Positions 27,634 through 36,284 are shown, numbered from the stretch's first letter. The stretch: 64,000 nt of DNA from Rhodoferax sp. U11-2br (GCF_018619435.1 NZ_JAHFZF010000021.1:1-64000), one strand, 5' to 3'. The notes: a model not told the origin generated them from the letters alone. Translations and numbers: made by a program.

Positions 27634-28770
27634 ATGAACCCATTGCCTCCCCTGCCACCTGCAAGCGACACCACCGACAGCGATATGGCCGAACAAGCCA
27701 ATCCAGGCCACGGTGTGCCCTCGCAGGACCCCAATGCTGGGGCACAGACGCCACTGGACCCCAAAGACGCTAAACGCGAAGCCAACTCGGTGCTGGTGGG
27801 TGGCGGCGTGATGGCGGGTGCAACCACGGGTGCAGTCATTGGTGTGGCAGTGGCCGGACCGGTGGGGGTGTTGGTGGGGGCCTCGCTGGGTGCGATGGCG
27901 GGTGCGCTGGGAGGTGCCGCCGCGGGCGCTGCGGCGAGTGCTGAGGATGTGGCCACCCTGCCCGCAGGCTCGGTGCGCCTGCACATCGAAGACAGCGGTG
28001 GCGACGGCCGACCCGTGGTGCTGATCCATGGCTGGCCGCTGTCTGCCATGGCCTGGGAGCAGCAGGTGCTGGTGTTACAAGGCGCCGGTTACCGTGTGGT
28101 CAGCTACGACCGGCGCGGCTTCGGGCGCTCAGACAAACCAGAATCGGGCTACAGCTACGACGAACTGGCTGACGACCTGCAACGCGTGTTGGACCAGTGC
28201 CAACTGCAGGATGTGACGCTGGTCGGGTTCTCCATGGGGGGTGGCGAAGTGGCACGTTATGTGGCGCGGTACGGCGAATCACTGTTGCACAGCGTGGTGT
28301 TTGCCGCCGCCGTGCCGCCGTTCCTGATGAAGTCGGTCGACAACCCCGACGGGCCACTCCCCCCCGAAGCAGCGCAAAAATCCCGTCGCGCGCTGGAACT
28401 GGACCGCAATGCATTTTTTGAGCAGTTCACCGAAGATTTTTATTCGGCCAATGGGGTATTCCTGGTGACCGAGTCGCAGCGCCGTGAGGCCGTCGCCATG
28501 TGCCAGCAGTCGGCACAACCTGCCGCATTGGCGTGTATGGACGCGTTTGGCACCACCGACTTCCGTGAAGACCTGAAGCGGCTGACTGTGCCCACCCTGG
28601 TGATCCACGGTGACGCCGATGCCATCGTACCGATCGAGGGCTCAGGTATGCGCACCCATCAAGCGGTGCGCCAAAGCCAGCTGGTGACGGTGAGCGGTGC
28701 ACCACACGGCCTGAACGTGTCGCACGCGCAGGCCTTCAACGATGCGCTGCTGACCTTCCTGCGCACTTAA
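27634..28770 (+). CDS. Alpha/beta hydrolase with N-terminal glycine zipper
   Basis: The 378-residue protein starts with a Pro/Asp-rich stretch, then a Gly/Ala-rich zipper at about 52-112 (GGGVMAGATTGAVIGVAVAG and repeats). A chloroperoxidase-like alpha/beta hydrolase domain follows. The catalytic residues are Ser200 in GFSMGG, Asp327 in HGDADAIVP and His358 in GAPHGLN. AGGAG before the ATG at 27634 shows the zipper is translated. The zipper can insert in or associate with membranes, so the enzyme may be membrane-bound. No cofactor is expected; the substrate is unknown. Confidence 0.85.
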   Translation: MNPLPPLPPASDTTDSDMAEQANPGHGVPSQDPNAGAQTPLDPKDAKREANSVLVGGGVMAGATTGAVIGVAVAGPVGVLVGASLGAMAGALGGAAAGAAASAEDVATLPAGSVRLHIEDSGGDGRPVVLIHGWPLSAMAWEQQVLVLQGAGYRVVSYDRRGFGRSDKPESGYSYDELADDLQRVLDQCQLQDVTLVGFSMGGGEVARYVARYGESLLHSVVFAAAVPPFLMKSVDNPDGPLPPEAAQKSRRALELDRNAFFEQFTEDFYSANGVFLVTESQRREAVAMCQQSAQPAALACMDAFGTTDFREDLKRLTVPTLVIHGDADAIVPIEGSGMRTHQAVRQSQLVTVSGAPHGLNVSHAQAFNDALLTFLRT

Positions 28771-28913
28771 GCGCGCTGTCTGCCCAGGCCCACGGTGTGG
28801 GTGGACCAGACACAGACATGAATGTCCGAATATGATTGGCATCTGTCTCTTTCAAAGTGGCTAGTCCCTCATAGATAATGGATCATCAGGGTTTTAATAC
28901 CGGAGAAATCTTG

Positions 28914-29483
28914 ATGAAAACATGTCTGATAGTGATTGATGCACAAGAGTCTTTCCGCCACCGCCCGTTTTTCACCACCACCGACCTGCCTGCCTACGCC
29001 CAGGCGCAAAACGCATTGATTGACGGCTGTCTGGCAGCCGGGGTGCCCATCGTGCGGGTGTTCCATGTGGATGGCCCGGCATCCAGCGACAACCCGTTTG
29101 CCCAGGCATCGGGCCACATCAAGCCGCTGGCCGAGTTGCGTGTATTTGAGCCCGCCGCCACCTTTGTCAAAAGCCGCCACAGCGCGCTGGTGGGCACCGG
29201 GCTGGAGGTGTGGCTGACCGAGAACGGTTTTCAGCGGCTGATCATCAGCGGCATCCGCACCGAACAATGTTGCGAAACCACCACCCGCCACGCCTCCGAC
29301 CTGGGCTGGCAGGTGGACTACTGTCTAGACGCCACGCTGACCTGGGACATGCAACAGCCCGATGGCCAGACTTTGCGCGCGGCTGACATCAAAACCCGCA
29401 CCGCCACCGTGCTGGCTGGCCGTTTTGCCACCCTGTGTGACCCGGCGCAGGCCCTACAACGTGCGCTGGAGCAAGCGGCATGA
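28914..29483 (+). CDS. Isochorismatase-family cysteine hydrolase
   Basis: The 189-residue protein has the cysteine-hydrolase triad Asp9 (VIDAQ), a Lys in FVKSRHSAL and Cys119 in IRTEQCCETT. The family splits amides and vinyl ethers, for example nicotinamide or isochorismate. The ATG at 28914 has GGAGA upstream. The stop overlaps the next gene by 4 bases, so it is the first gene of a coupled three-gene operon with a DJ-1 protein and a GlxA-type regulator. The operon layout suggests a small catabolic or detoxifying pathway for an amide or nitrile-like compound; this is inference. Confidence 0.85.
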   Translation: MKTCLIVIDAQESFRHRPFFTTTDLPAYAQAQNALIDGCLAAGVPIVRVFHVDGPASSDNPFAQASGHIKPLAELRVFEPAATFVKSRHSALVGTGLEVWLTENGFQRLIISGIRTEQCCETTTRHASDLGWQVDYCLDATLTWDMQQPDGQTLRAADIKTRTATVLAGRFATLCDPAQALQRALEQAA

Positions 29484-30103
29484 GCGCGACCTTGCCGATA
29501 CAGGTGGCCATCCTGGTGTTTGACGCGGTCGAGGTGCTGGACTTTGCCGGGCCGTACGAGGTGTTCACCACCGCCAGCCGGGTGTTTAGCAGGCGCACCC
29601 CCGGTGAGGGTGCCTTGTTTGAGGTGGTTTGTGTCTCGCGGGATGGCGGCCCGATCCAGGCGCGGGCCGGTTTGCGGGTCTTGCCAGAACACAGTTTTGA
29701 CAACCACCCGCCCTGTGACCTGCTGCTGGTACCCGGTGGTGTGGTGAGTGCGCCCCAAGCCTGCCCGGCCACGCTGGACTGGATCACCCGCACGGCTGCT
29801 GGGGCACAAATCAGCGCCTCGGTCTGCACCGGTGCCTTTTTGCTGGCGGCCAGTGGGGTGCTGAACCAGGGCCGTGTCACCACCCATTGGGAGGATGTGG
29901 CCGACTTGCGCCAGGCTTTCCCGGCTCTGGAGGTATGTGAGGGCCCGCGTTGGATCGACAACGGCACGCTGGTCACCTCGGCGGGCATCAGCGCGGGCAT
30001 CGACATGTGCCTGCATCTGGTGGCGCGGCTTGCCGGGCCCGAGCTGGCGCGCCTGACCGCCCGCCAGATGGACTACCCCTGGACTGACGATGCCATTGGC
30101 TGA
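29480..30103 (+). CDS. DJ-1/PfpI family protein
   Basis: The 207-residue protein is a single DJ-1/PfpI domain with the nucleophile elbow Cys116 in SVCTGAFLLAASG. The family includes isonitrile hydratase (InhA) and glyoxalase-like proteins; the AraC-type N-terminal layout, EVLDFAGPYEVF, fits InhA best. It overlaps the isochorismatase gene by 4 bp and the GlxA-type regulator by 14 bp. Isonitrile or related substrate use is a guess from the family. Confidence 0.83.
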   Translation: MSATLPIQVAILVFDAVEVLDFAGPYEVFTTASRVFSRRTPGEGALFEVVCVSRDGGPIQARAGLRVLPEHSFDNHPPCDLLLVPGGVVSAPQACPATLDWITRTAAGAQISASVCTGAFLLAASGVLNQGRVTTHWEDVADLRQAFPALEVCEGPRWIDNGTLVTSAGISAGIDMCLHLVARLAGPELARLTARQMDYPWTDDAIG

Positions 30104-31103
30104 CACGCCCGCAACCCCGATCGAGGTGTTTTTTGTGCTGCTGCCAGACACCTTGGCGCTGGACTGGGCAGGCCCGGCTGAGGCGCTGCGCATCGCCAAC
30201 CAGGTGTTGGTGGCCAAAGCTTTGCCGCCGCGTTTTGTGCTGCGTTTTGTCGGGCCCTGTGCCGATCAAGTCAGCTCGGTCGGCCTGCGTTTGAGCGGCA
30301 TTGAGGCCTTGCCAACGGTCTTGCCACAGCCGAGCTGGGTGGTGCTGCTGGGTTTACCCGGGCAAACCATCGCGGTGAATTCGGAACCGGCCCGCGCCCT
30401 GCTGCACTGGCTGCGTGGCCTGCGCCTGGCCACGCATCAGCTGGAGCTGGTGACCGTGTGTGCCGGGGCTGTGCTGGCGGCCCATGCCGGGTTGCTGGCA
30501 CGCCACCACGTCACCACGCACCACCAGCATCTGGCGGAGTTACAACAGGTGGCACCGAACTGCCAGGTGGTGGCCAACCGGGTGTTTGTGGAAGATGCAC
30601 CGGTGTACAGCAGCGCTGGCGTGACCACCGGCATTGACCTGATGCTGCACCGCATTGCCAGCCTGTGTGGCGAGGCCGTGGCGGCCCAGGTGGCACAAAC
30701 CATGGTGGTGGCGCTGCGCCGTGGCCCACAAGACCCAGAGTTGTCACCGTTTCTGAGCTACCGCAACCACTTGCACCCTGCCCTGCACCGGGTACAGGAC
30801 GCCATCAGCAGCGCACCCGCCGACAGCTGGAGTTTGAACCACATGGCAGAGTTGGCCTGCACCTCACCCCGACATCTGACCCGACTGTTTGTAGAGCACG
30901 CGGGCATCGCGCCGTTGGCTTATTTGCGCCGCATCCGCCTGGCGCTGGCGCAGACCGCGCTGCAGTCCGGCCGCAATGTGACCCAGGCGGCCGAATTGGC
31001 AGGCTTCAGCTCAGACACCCAGCTGCGCCGCGCCTGGCACCAGTTTGCACCGGGTGGCTCACCGACCCGACCCGCAGACCAAGCGCACGCCACCAAACAC
31101 TGA
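30090..31103 (+). CDS. GlxA-family AraC-type regulator
   Basis: The 337-residue protein joins a DJ-1-like domain (about 10-190, with VTVCAGAVLAAHAG) to an AraC helix-turn-helix domain (about 225-325: LACTSPRHLTRLFVEHAG and QAAELAGFSSDTQLRRAW). Such GlxA-type proteins sense small metabolites and activate nearby genes. It is the third gene of the overlapping operon and probably regulates it. The DJ-1 domain of the preceding gene and the sensor domain here are related, so they may bind related ligands. Confidence 0.88.
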   Translation: MPLADTPATPIEVFFVLLPDTLALDWAGPAEALRIANQVLVAKALPPRFVLRFVGPCADQVSSVGLRLSGIEALPTVLPQPSWVVLLGLPGQTIAVNSEPARALLHWLRGLRLATHQLELVTVCAGAVLAAHAGLLARHHVTTHHQHLAELQQVAPNCQVVANRVFVEDAPVYSSAGVTTGIDLMLHRIASLCGEAVAAQVAQTMVVALRRGPQDPELSPFLSYRNHLHPALHRVQDAISSAPADSWSLNHMAELACTSPRHLTRLFVEHAGIAPLAYLRRIRLALAQTALQSGRNVTQAAELAGFSSDTQLRRAWHQFAPGGSPTRPADQAHATKH

Positions 31104-31158
31104 AGTGGCCAGGCAATACCGACAGATGCCCACCCTGCCCTGGCGTGAAAGAACCCAT

Positions 31159-31752
31159 ATGAGCCGAACACGAGTGCTGAGCTTATCGCTGTGTCTGTCC
31201 CTGAGCGCCAGCGCCTGGGCCGTCAAGCCGAGTTTTGACTGCGCCCAGGTGCGCAGCGGCAGCACCGAAGCACTGGTCTGCGCCAAGGCTGAGCTGTCCA
31301 AGCTGGATCACCAGCTGGCTCGGGTCTACGCAGCCGCGCTCAAAAAGGCGGGCAAGCAGCATCCGCCCGTGCTCAAGGCCGAACAACGTGGCTGGATCAA
31401 GGGCCGCAACGACTGCTGGAAAAGCACCGACCAGGTCCAGTGTGTGCGCGATTCTTACCAGTTGCGCATCGCCGAGCTGCAGGCGCGTTACCGGCTGCTG
31501 ACTCCCATTGCCAGCGTGTCTTATGCCTGCGATGGCAACCCGGCCAACGCGCTGGTAGCCACGTTTTTCAACACGAACCCAGCCTCACTGATTGCCGAGC
31601 GCGGCGATGAAGTGTCATTCATGGTGCAGCAGCGCAGCGCCAGCGGTGCGCGTTACCAGGGACGCAACGAATCACTGTGGGAGCACCAGGGTGAAGCCAC
31701 CGTGGTCTGGGGGTATCACGCGCCCGAGATGTCTTGCCAGCCACAGCACTGA
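31159..31752 (+). CDS. LprI- and MliC-like exported protein
   Basis: The 197-residue protein has a signal peptide (about 1-21, ASAWA). An LprI/DUF1311-type domain (about 25-110) has paired cysteines: FDCAQ, LVCAKAELSKLD, NDCWK and VQCVRDSY. A C-terminal domain (about 115-197) resembles MliC, with SYACDGN at its start and a final CQPQH. LprI and MliC domains inhibit lysozymes in the periplasm; both here suggest a role against lysozyme. The MliC assignment is weaker. The ATG at 31159 directly precedes the signal peptide. Confidence 0.78.
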   Translation: MSRTRVLSLSLCLSLSASAWAVKPSFDCAQVRSGSTEALVCAKAELSKLDHQLARVYAAALKKAGKQHPPVLKAEQRGWIKGRNDCWKSTDQVQCVRDSYQLRIAELQARYRLLTPIASVSYACDGNPANALVATFFNTNPASLIAERGDEVSFMVQQRSASGARYQGRNESLWEHQGEATVVWGYHAPEMSCQPQH

Positions 31753-31767
31753 GCCAGCGGCTCAGTG
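31747..31767. terminator. Hairpin between convergent genes
   Basis: CACTGAGCC pairs perfectly with GGCTCAGTG across AGC. The hairpin covers the stop codons of the LprI-like gene and of the convergent SirB1-type gene. There is no T tract on either side, so it may slow or shield 3' ends rather than be a full intrinsic terminator. Confidence 0.5.
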
Positions 31768-32613
31768 CATGGCACGGCGCAACTCGGCGGCGCGGGCGGT
31801 GATGGCCGGGCGGTCGCTGGTGGCACCGGCATTGGCCAGGTAAGTTTCGAGGTCTTCCAGCGCGTGGCCAGGGTGGCGGGCTTGGGCATGGGCCAGGCCG
31901 CGGTCGCGGTACTCAGACCAGGCCTGGGGCAGCAGCACAATCAGGCGGTCCAGCACAGCAATCAGGCGGTGCCAGTCTTCCTGCGCGGCGTGGATCTCTT
32001 TGAGGTTGCGCAGCATGCGGGCAATGATCTCGCGCGGGCTGGCGGCCTGCAGGTACAGGCCCAGCGGCAGCTCTTGCTCATCGACCAGGCTGGCCTGGTT
32101 GCGGTAGGGCTCCAGCCGCTCGGCCAGTTCTTCGCGGCTGAGTGACTGGCCATTCAAGGGGTCAATCACCACCTGGCCTTCACTGAGGTTGACCTTGACC
32201 AGGAAATGCCCCGGAAACGCCACACCCCGTGCCTTCAAGCCGATGCCCTGAGCCAGCTCCAACCAGATCACCGCCATCGAGATCGGGATCGCCAGCCGGG
32301 TGCGCAGCACCACATGCACAAAGCTGTTGTCGGGGTCGGTGAAGTTGTTGAAGTTGCCGGCAAAGTTCAGGTCGCGGAAGACAAACTGGTTGAGCGTGCG
32401 CAGCTTTTGCAGCGGCCCGGCGTCGGTCGGCAGGCGCCGTTGCAGGCGCGCCAGCAGCTGGTCCACCTCACCGAGCACCTGCTGCACGCTGATGTCGGGG
32501 TACTCGTCCTGGGCCAGGCTGACGGCAGCCTCCAGCAGGGCAAAGTCGGCGTCGGTGTGCACCAGAGAGGCAAAGTACTCCAGCGGCGTCGGGACATTCA
32601 GAGAAAAATTCAT
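31762..32613 (-). CDS. SirB1 family transglutaminase-like protein
   Basis: The 283-residue protein has a transglutaminase-like SirB1 domain (about 30-185: LRTLNQFVFRDLNF, IPISMAVIWLELAQ, FPGHFLVK) and a TPR-like C-terminal part (about 190-283). The catalytic Cys of real transglutaminases is not evident, so enzymic activity is doubtful. An ATG at 32622 three codons earlier is an equal option; the 3-base gap from the murJ stop suggests coupling. The function in Burkholderiales is unknown. Confidence 0.8.
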   Translation of the reverse strand: MNFSLNVPTPLEYFASLVHTDADFALLEAAVSLAQDEYPDISVQQVLGEVDQLLARLQRRLPTDAGPLQKLRTLNQFVFRDLNFAGNFNNFTDPDNSFVHVVLRTRLAIPISMAVIWLELAQGIGLKARGVAFPGHFLVKVNLSEGQVVIDPLNGQSLSREELAERLEPYRNQASLVDEQELPLGLYLQAASPREIIARMLRNLKEIHAAQEDWHRLIAVLDRLIVLLPQAWSEYRDRGLAHAQARHPGHALEDLETYLANAGATSDRPAITARAAELRRAMH

Positions 32614-32625
32614 AGGGGCCATTGT

Positions 32626-34191
32626 CTACCGGCGCAGGAGTTGGCGCAATTGCAGGCCTGCCACACGGACAGTTCCCAAATAAATAGCAGCTGACCCAAT
32701 CAATATAAGAGCTAGAAGCCAAATTCTCTTGAAACTCTCGGCACGCAAAGCGGTCCAGTCCCAATGGCCATTGGCCCACATCAGGAAAACCCCTAGCAAG
32801 ACACAGCCCGCCAGCACCTGTAGCAAAAACGCCCCCCAGCCCGGCTCGGGCTTGTAGCTGCCCCGTTTGATCAGCCCCATCAGCAGCCACAGTGCATTGA
32901 CCAAGGCGCCAATACCAATCGACAAGGTCAGCGCCGCATGCGCAAACAACGGCACCAACACCAGGTTGAGCAACTGGGTGAACACCAGCACACCCACCGC
33001 AATACGCACCGGGGTTTTGGTGTCCTGGTTGGCGTAATAACCGGGTGCCAGCACCTTGATCGCCACAATACCAATCAACCCCGTGCCCCAACCCATCAGC
33101 GCGTAGGTGACCTGCTGCACATCAAAGGCGGTCATGGCGCCATAGTGGTAGAGCACCGCCACCAGCGGCTTGGGAAACACCAACAGCGCGACCGCACACG
33201 GCACTGCCAGCAGGGCCACCAGGCGCAGGCCCCAGTCCAGCATGCTGGAATACCGGGCGGTGTCACCGCTGGCACGTGCCCCGGCCAGCTGCGGCATCAA
33301 CACCACGCCCATGGCCACGCCGAGCAAGGCGGTTGGAAACTCCATCAAGCGGTCGGCATAGGTGATCCAGCTCACGCTGCCCGGTCGCAGATGCGAGGCA
33401 ATCTGGGTGTTGATCAGCATCGAGATGTGCGCCACGCTGACACCCAGCAGCGCCGGGCCCATCAGGCGCAGCACACTCTGGGTTTCGGTGCAGGCCCAGG
33501 CCTCACGCAGGGCTGACCAACGCCAGCGCAGTCGCGGCTGCAAGGCCAGGCGCTTCAAAGCCCACCACTGAACACCCAATTGCGAGGCACCACCGAGCAA
33601 CACCCCCCCGGCCAGCGCATAAATCGGTTCAATGCCCAGGCTTTTGAACCAGGGCGCGCCCAGCGCGGTGGCGGCAATCATGCAGACATTGAGCAGCACC
33701 GGTGTGGCCGCAGGCACCGCAAAGTGTTTCCAGGTGTTGAGCACACCGGCACCCAGCGCCACCAGCGACATGAAGGCGATGTAGGGGAACATCCAGCGCG
33801 TCATCACCACCGCCACATCAAAACCGCGCGGGTCCTGCTGCAGGCCGCTGGCCATGATCCAGACCAGCCCACCGGCGCTGAGTACACCCACGATGCTCAG
33901 AACCAGCAGCGCCCAGACCAGCACCGAGGCCACCCGATCAATCACCAAGCGCGTGGCGTCATCCCCCTGCTGCGCTTTGGAGGCCGCCAACACCGGCACA
34001 AAAGCCTGGCTGAAGGCGCCTTCACCAAAAAAACGCCGGAACAAGTTGGGAATGCGAAACGCCACATTGAAGGCATCGGTCATGGCCGAGGCGCCAAAGG
34101 TGGACGCCATCAGCAGCTCACGCATCAAGCCAGTGATGCGTGACACCAGGGTCAGCAGGGAAACAATGGAAGCGGATTTGAAGAGGCTCAC
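32626..34191 (-). CDS. murJ: Lipid II flippase MurJ
   Basis: The 521-residue integral membrane protein is a MATE-like flippase that moves lipid II across the inner membrane for cell-wall synthesis. About 14 helices are visible. The N-terminus shows the family pattern SRITGLMRELLMASTFG and FRRFFGEGAFSQAFVP. The start is a GTG at 34191; the upstream open frame has no family similarity. The last helices (about residues 490-505) are encoded by a degenerate copy of the dispersed repeat. It is divergent from rpsT, the common arrangement in this order. Confidence 0.93.
   Translation of the reverse strand: MSLFKSASIVSLLTLVSRITGLMRELLMASTFGASAMTDAFNVAFRIPNLFRRFFGEGAFSQAFVPVLAASKAQQGDDATRLVIDRVASVLVWALLVLSIVGVLSAGGLVWIMASGLQQDPRGFDVAVVMTRWMFPYIAFMSLVALGAGVLNTWKHFAVPAATPVLLNVCMIAATALGAPWFKSLGIEPIYALAGGVLLGGASQLGVQWWALKRLALQPRLRWRWSALREAWACTETQSVLRLMGPALLGVSVAHISMLINTQIASHLRPGSVSWITYADRLMEFPTALLGVAMGVVLMPQLAGARASGDTARYSSMLDWGLRLVALLAVPCAVALLVFPKPLVAVLYHYGAMTAFDVQQVTYALMGWGTGLIGIVAIKVLAPGYYANQDTKTPVRIAVGVLVFTQLLNLVLVPLFAHAALTLSIGIGALVNALWLLMGLIKRGSYKPEPGWGAFLLQVLAGCVLLGVFLMWANGHWDWTALRAESFKRIWLLALILIGSAAIYLGTVRVAGLQLRQLLRR
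32677..32720 (-). repeat. Dispersed repeat copy 2, inside murJ
   Basis: On the minus strand, GGCTTCTAGCTCTTATATTG is followed by GGTCAGCTGCTATTTATTTG. This keeps the CTAGCCCTTA ... AGCTA layout. It is diverged, as expected for DNA under coding constraint. It lies in the last helices of MurJ and does not break the frame. Confidence 0.5.
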
Positions 34192-34242
34192 GCGCCAAAG
34201 TGTAGCCGGGCAAACGGAATGGATTCTGTGTCGGCGAGTAAC

Positions 34243-34251
34243 TGTTAGAAT
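34243..34251 (+). promoter_or_regulatory. Extended -10 promoter of rpsT
   Basis: TGTTAGAAT (34243-34251) gives an extended -10 with TAGAAT. The -35 at 17 bp is weak (ATTCTG), as in many extended -10 promoters. The expected start lies about 39 bases before the rpsT ATG. Confidence 0.5.
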
Positions 34252-34296
34252 CGCAGGCTTTGCTGACAACATCCACAGACTCAAGGAACATCAATC

Positions 34297-34596
34297 ATGG
34301 CATCTGGAAAACCCAAGAAAAAGAACCCGCGCCTGGCGTCGGGCCGTAAACGCGTCCGTCAGGACATCAAGATCAACGCTGCGAATACCTCGCTGCGTTC
34401 CCAATACCGCACCGCTGTCAAGAACGTTGAAAAAGCCGTTCTTGCTGGCGACAAGGCCAAAGCAACCGAGTTGTTTGGCAAGATGCAAGCCGTGGTTGAC
34501 ACCGTGGCTGACAAGGGCATCTTCCACAAGAACAAGGCTGCGCGCGACAAGAGCCGCCTGTCTACCAAGGTGAAAACCTTGGCCCTCACCGCCTGA
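34297..34596 (+). CDS. rpsT: 30S ribosomal protein S20
   Basis: This is the 99-residue S20 protein of the small ribosomal subunit. It is basic throughout, with [19 protein letters not shown] at the start and the central helix [20 protein letters not shown]. The C-terminal part contains [18 protein letters not shown] precedes the ATG by about 8 bases. It stands alone with its own promoter and a strong terminator, and is divergent from murJ. Confidence 0.98.
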   Translation: MASGKPKKKNPRLASGRKRVRQDIKINAANTSLRSQYRTAVKNVEKAVLAGDKAKATELFGKMQAVVDTVADKGIFHKNKAARDKSRLSTKVKTLALTA

Positions 34597-34672
34597 TTTT
34601 CAGGCAAATCGCACGTTGTCTTGAGGGATCAGGACAACGCCGTTTGTAACGGGTGCGCTGTCAGCAAAAGCA

Positions 34673-34699
34673 AAAAGGCCGTCTTAGGACGGCTTTTTT
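34673..34699 (+). terminator. Rho-independent terminator of rpsT
   Basis: GCCGTC (34678-34683), loop TTAG, GACGGC (34688-34693), then TTTTTT. An A-rich stretch on the 5' side extends the stem. It is a textbook intrinsic terminator about 80 bp after the rpsT stop. Confidence 0.93.
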
Positions 34700-34778
34700 G
34701 CGTCTGGCGCCTGTGACTTGTTTGACACATCGCTTGGGCCACAAATGCCAGCGTGCCGCATGTTGCCAAGCAAAAACT

Positions 34779-34790
34779 AGGGTTAACCCT
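34779..34790. promoter_or_regulatory. Palindrome at the ygjV promoter
   Basis: AGGGTTAACCCT is a perfect 12-bp palindrome, directly followed by TACAAT (34791-34796), a good -10. The position suggests a repressor or activator site for the following gene. A TTGCCA at 34763 is 22 bp from this -10 and too far for a normal -35. A related CTAGGGTT occurs before argD (36370-36377). Confidence 0.45.
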
Positions 34791-34854
34791 TACAATAGCT
34801 TACACCTAACTTTCAACACGACCTGGCGCCGCATCCTTACCCGGCGCACCACCC

Positions 34855-35370
34855 ATGACCCCAACCCTTGTCGATATCACTGGCCTGGCGGCTTTGTCCC
34901 TGAATATCGCCGGTCTGGTGCGCACCTCGGACCGATCACTGCGCCATTCCACCGGCTGGGCCTCGGCCTTATGGGCCGCCAACAACCTGCTGATGGGTGC
35001 CCAAAGTGCCGCCGCCTTGAGTGCCCTGAGTGTGGGTCGCCAGGTGTCTGCCTCCAATGCGCAGGGGCGCAGCGCAGGCACCAAGCTGTGGTCCTGTCTG
35101 GCGTTTTTGCTGGTCACACTGGTGCTCGGTGCACTCACCTGGAACGGCATCACCACCGTGTTCTCGATGGCCGGGTCAATGCTGGCCACCTACGCCATGT
35201 TCTACATGCGTGGTGTGGCTTTGCGGCTGGCGATGATTGGTGTGGCCAGCTTGTGGATGTACAACGCCTGGGCCTACGACTCGTGGTGGCAGATGCTGGG
35301 CAACACCCTCAATGGCGTGGCCGCCGCCTACGGCGCCTGGCGTGCAGCCAAAACACAGACCACTGTTTGA
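34855..35370 (+). CDS. YgjV family membrane protein, first copy
   Basis: The 171-residue inner-membrane protein has about five helices, and the C-terminal half carries GSMLATYAMFYMRG and NTLNGVAAAYGAW, the YgjV-like pattern. The first gene of a tandem pair, it ends 12 bp before the second copy. YgjV proteins have no assigned function. A palindrome covers the promoter region. Together with the next gene it may form a heteromeric membrane complex; this is inference. Confidence 0.7.
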   Translation: MTPTLVDITGLAALSLNIAGLVRTSDRSLRHSTGWASALWAANNLLMGAQSAAALSALSVGRQVSASNAQGRSAGTKLWSCLAFLLVTLVLGALTWNGITTVFSMAGSMLATYAMFYMRGVALRLAMIGVASLWMYNAWAYDSWWQMLGNTLNGVAAAYGAWRAAKTQTTV

Positions 35371-35382
35371 GAAAGATTATTT

Positions 35383-35934
35383 GTGTTTGACCACTGGCTC
35401 GATACCGCACAACTGTTTGGCTACGCCGCATTTTTTTTGGGCGTGGCCTCGTTCCTGCAAAAAAACGACATCCGTTTCAAGCTCTACATGGCTGCCGAAT
35501 GTGTGGCCTACGTGGTGCACTTCACGCTGCTGGGCAACCCGGCGGCCGGGGCCAGCTCGCTGGTGTCGATGACACGCTCGCTGGTGTCGATCTACTCCAA
35601 GTCGCTGTGGATCGCCTTGATTTTTGTGGCCATCAACATCGGGCTGGGTTTCAAGCTGGCCACCGTCTGGTGGAACTGGATCCCGCTGATTGCGTCCTGC
35701 GTCGGCACACTGGCACTGTTTCTGCTGGAAGGCATCCAGATGCGGATGGTGATGCTGCTGGGCACCTCGCTGTGGATTGTCAACAACGTGCTCTCGGGCT
35801 CCATTGGTGGCACCGCACTCGAAGTGGTGATTGCGATCACCAACACCTACACCATCTACAAAATGCGGGTGAAGGCACGTGAGGCCTCCACCCTGCCACT
35901 CAGCAGCCCGGCCGCCTCCGCCCAGGAAACCTGA
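35383..35934 (+). CDS. YgjV family membrane protein, second copy
   Basis: The 183-residue protein has about six helices with the YgjV-like features QLFGYAAFFLGVASFLQK and NTYTIYKMR. It starts at GTG 35383, only 12 bp after the first YgjV gene, so they are co-transcribed. The two proteins are distant paralogs. The function is unknown. The C-terminal tail is Ala/Ser/Pro-rich. Confidence 0.72.
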   Translation: MFDHWLDTAQLFGYAAFFLGVASFLQKNDIRFKLYMAAECVAYVVHFTLLGNPAAGASSLVSMTRSLVSIYSKSLWIALIFVAINIGLGFKLATVWWNWIPLIASCVGTLALFLLEGIQMRMVMLLGTSLWIVNNVLSGSIGGTALEVVIAITNTYTIYKMRVKAREASTLPLSSPAASAQET

Positions 35935-35948
35935 GCGGCCAGCCCCCC

Positions 35949-36284
35949 TCAACTGCGAGGCGCTTTGGACTTGAGACCGTGACCCACCGGTGGCGGGCCC
36001 TGAAAGGTCTGCAACTCGTTGTCCTTGGCAAAGTTCATACAGAAGTCCCAGGCCATCACATCGTGGGTGCGCAAGGCTTCGTCCAGGATCACACAGCGGG
36101 TGCCTTCCACACTGGTGGGCACACACCACGGTGAATAGGTGTAGTGACGCCCCGGCAGGGCCTGGCCCGGGCGAAACTGGCTCATGACACCGGCCAACCG
36201 TTCTGCCCAGTCACTGGGGCGAAAAGCGCGACCGCTGTGGGTCACACCCAGGATGTAGACTTTTGGTGGAACAGGTGAAACCAT
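35949..36284 (-). CDS. DUF3579 family protein
   Basis: This 111-residue protein shows the DUF3579 pattern VYILGVTHSGRAFRPSDWAERLAG and CVILDEALRTHDVMAWDFCMNFA. In Burkholderiales the gene often lies divergent from argD, as here. No activity is known. The start at 36284 (MVSPVPPK) fits the family; upstream in-frame codons are not conserved in type. Confidence 0.83.
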   Translation of the reverse strand: MVSPVPPKVYILGVTHSGRAFRPSDWAERLAGVMSQFRPGQALPGRHYTYSPWCVPTSVEGTRCVILDEALRTHDVMAWDFCMNFAKDNELQTFQGPPPVGHGLKSKAPRS

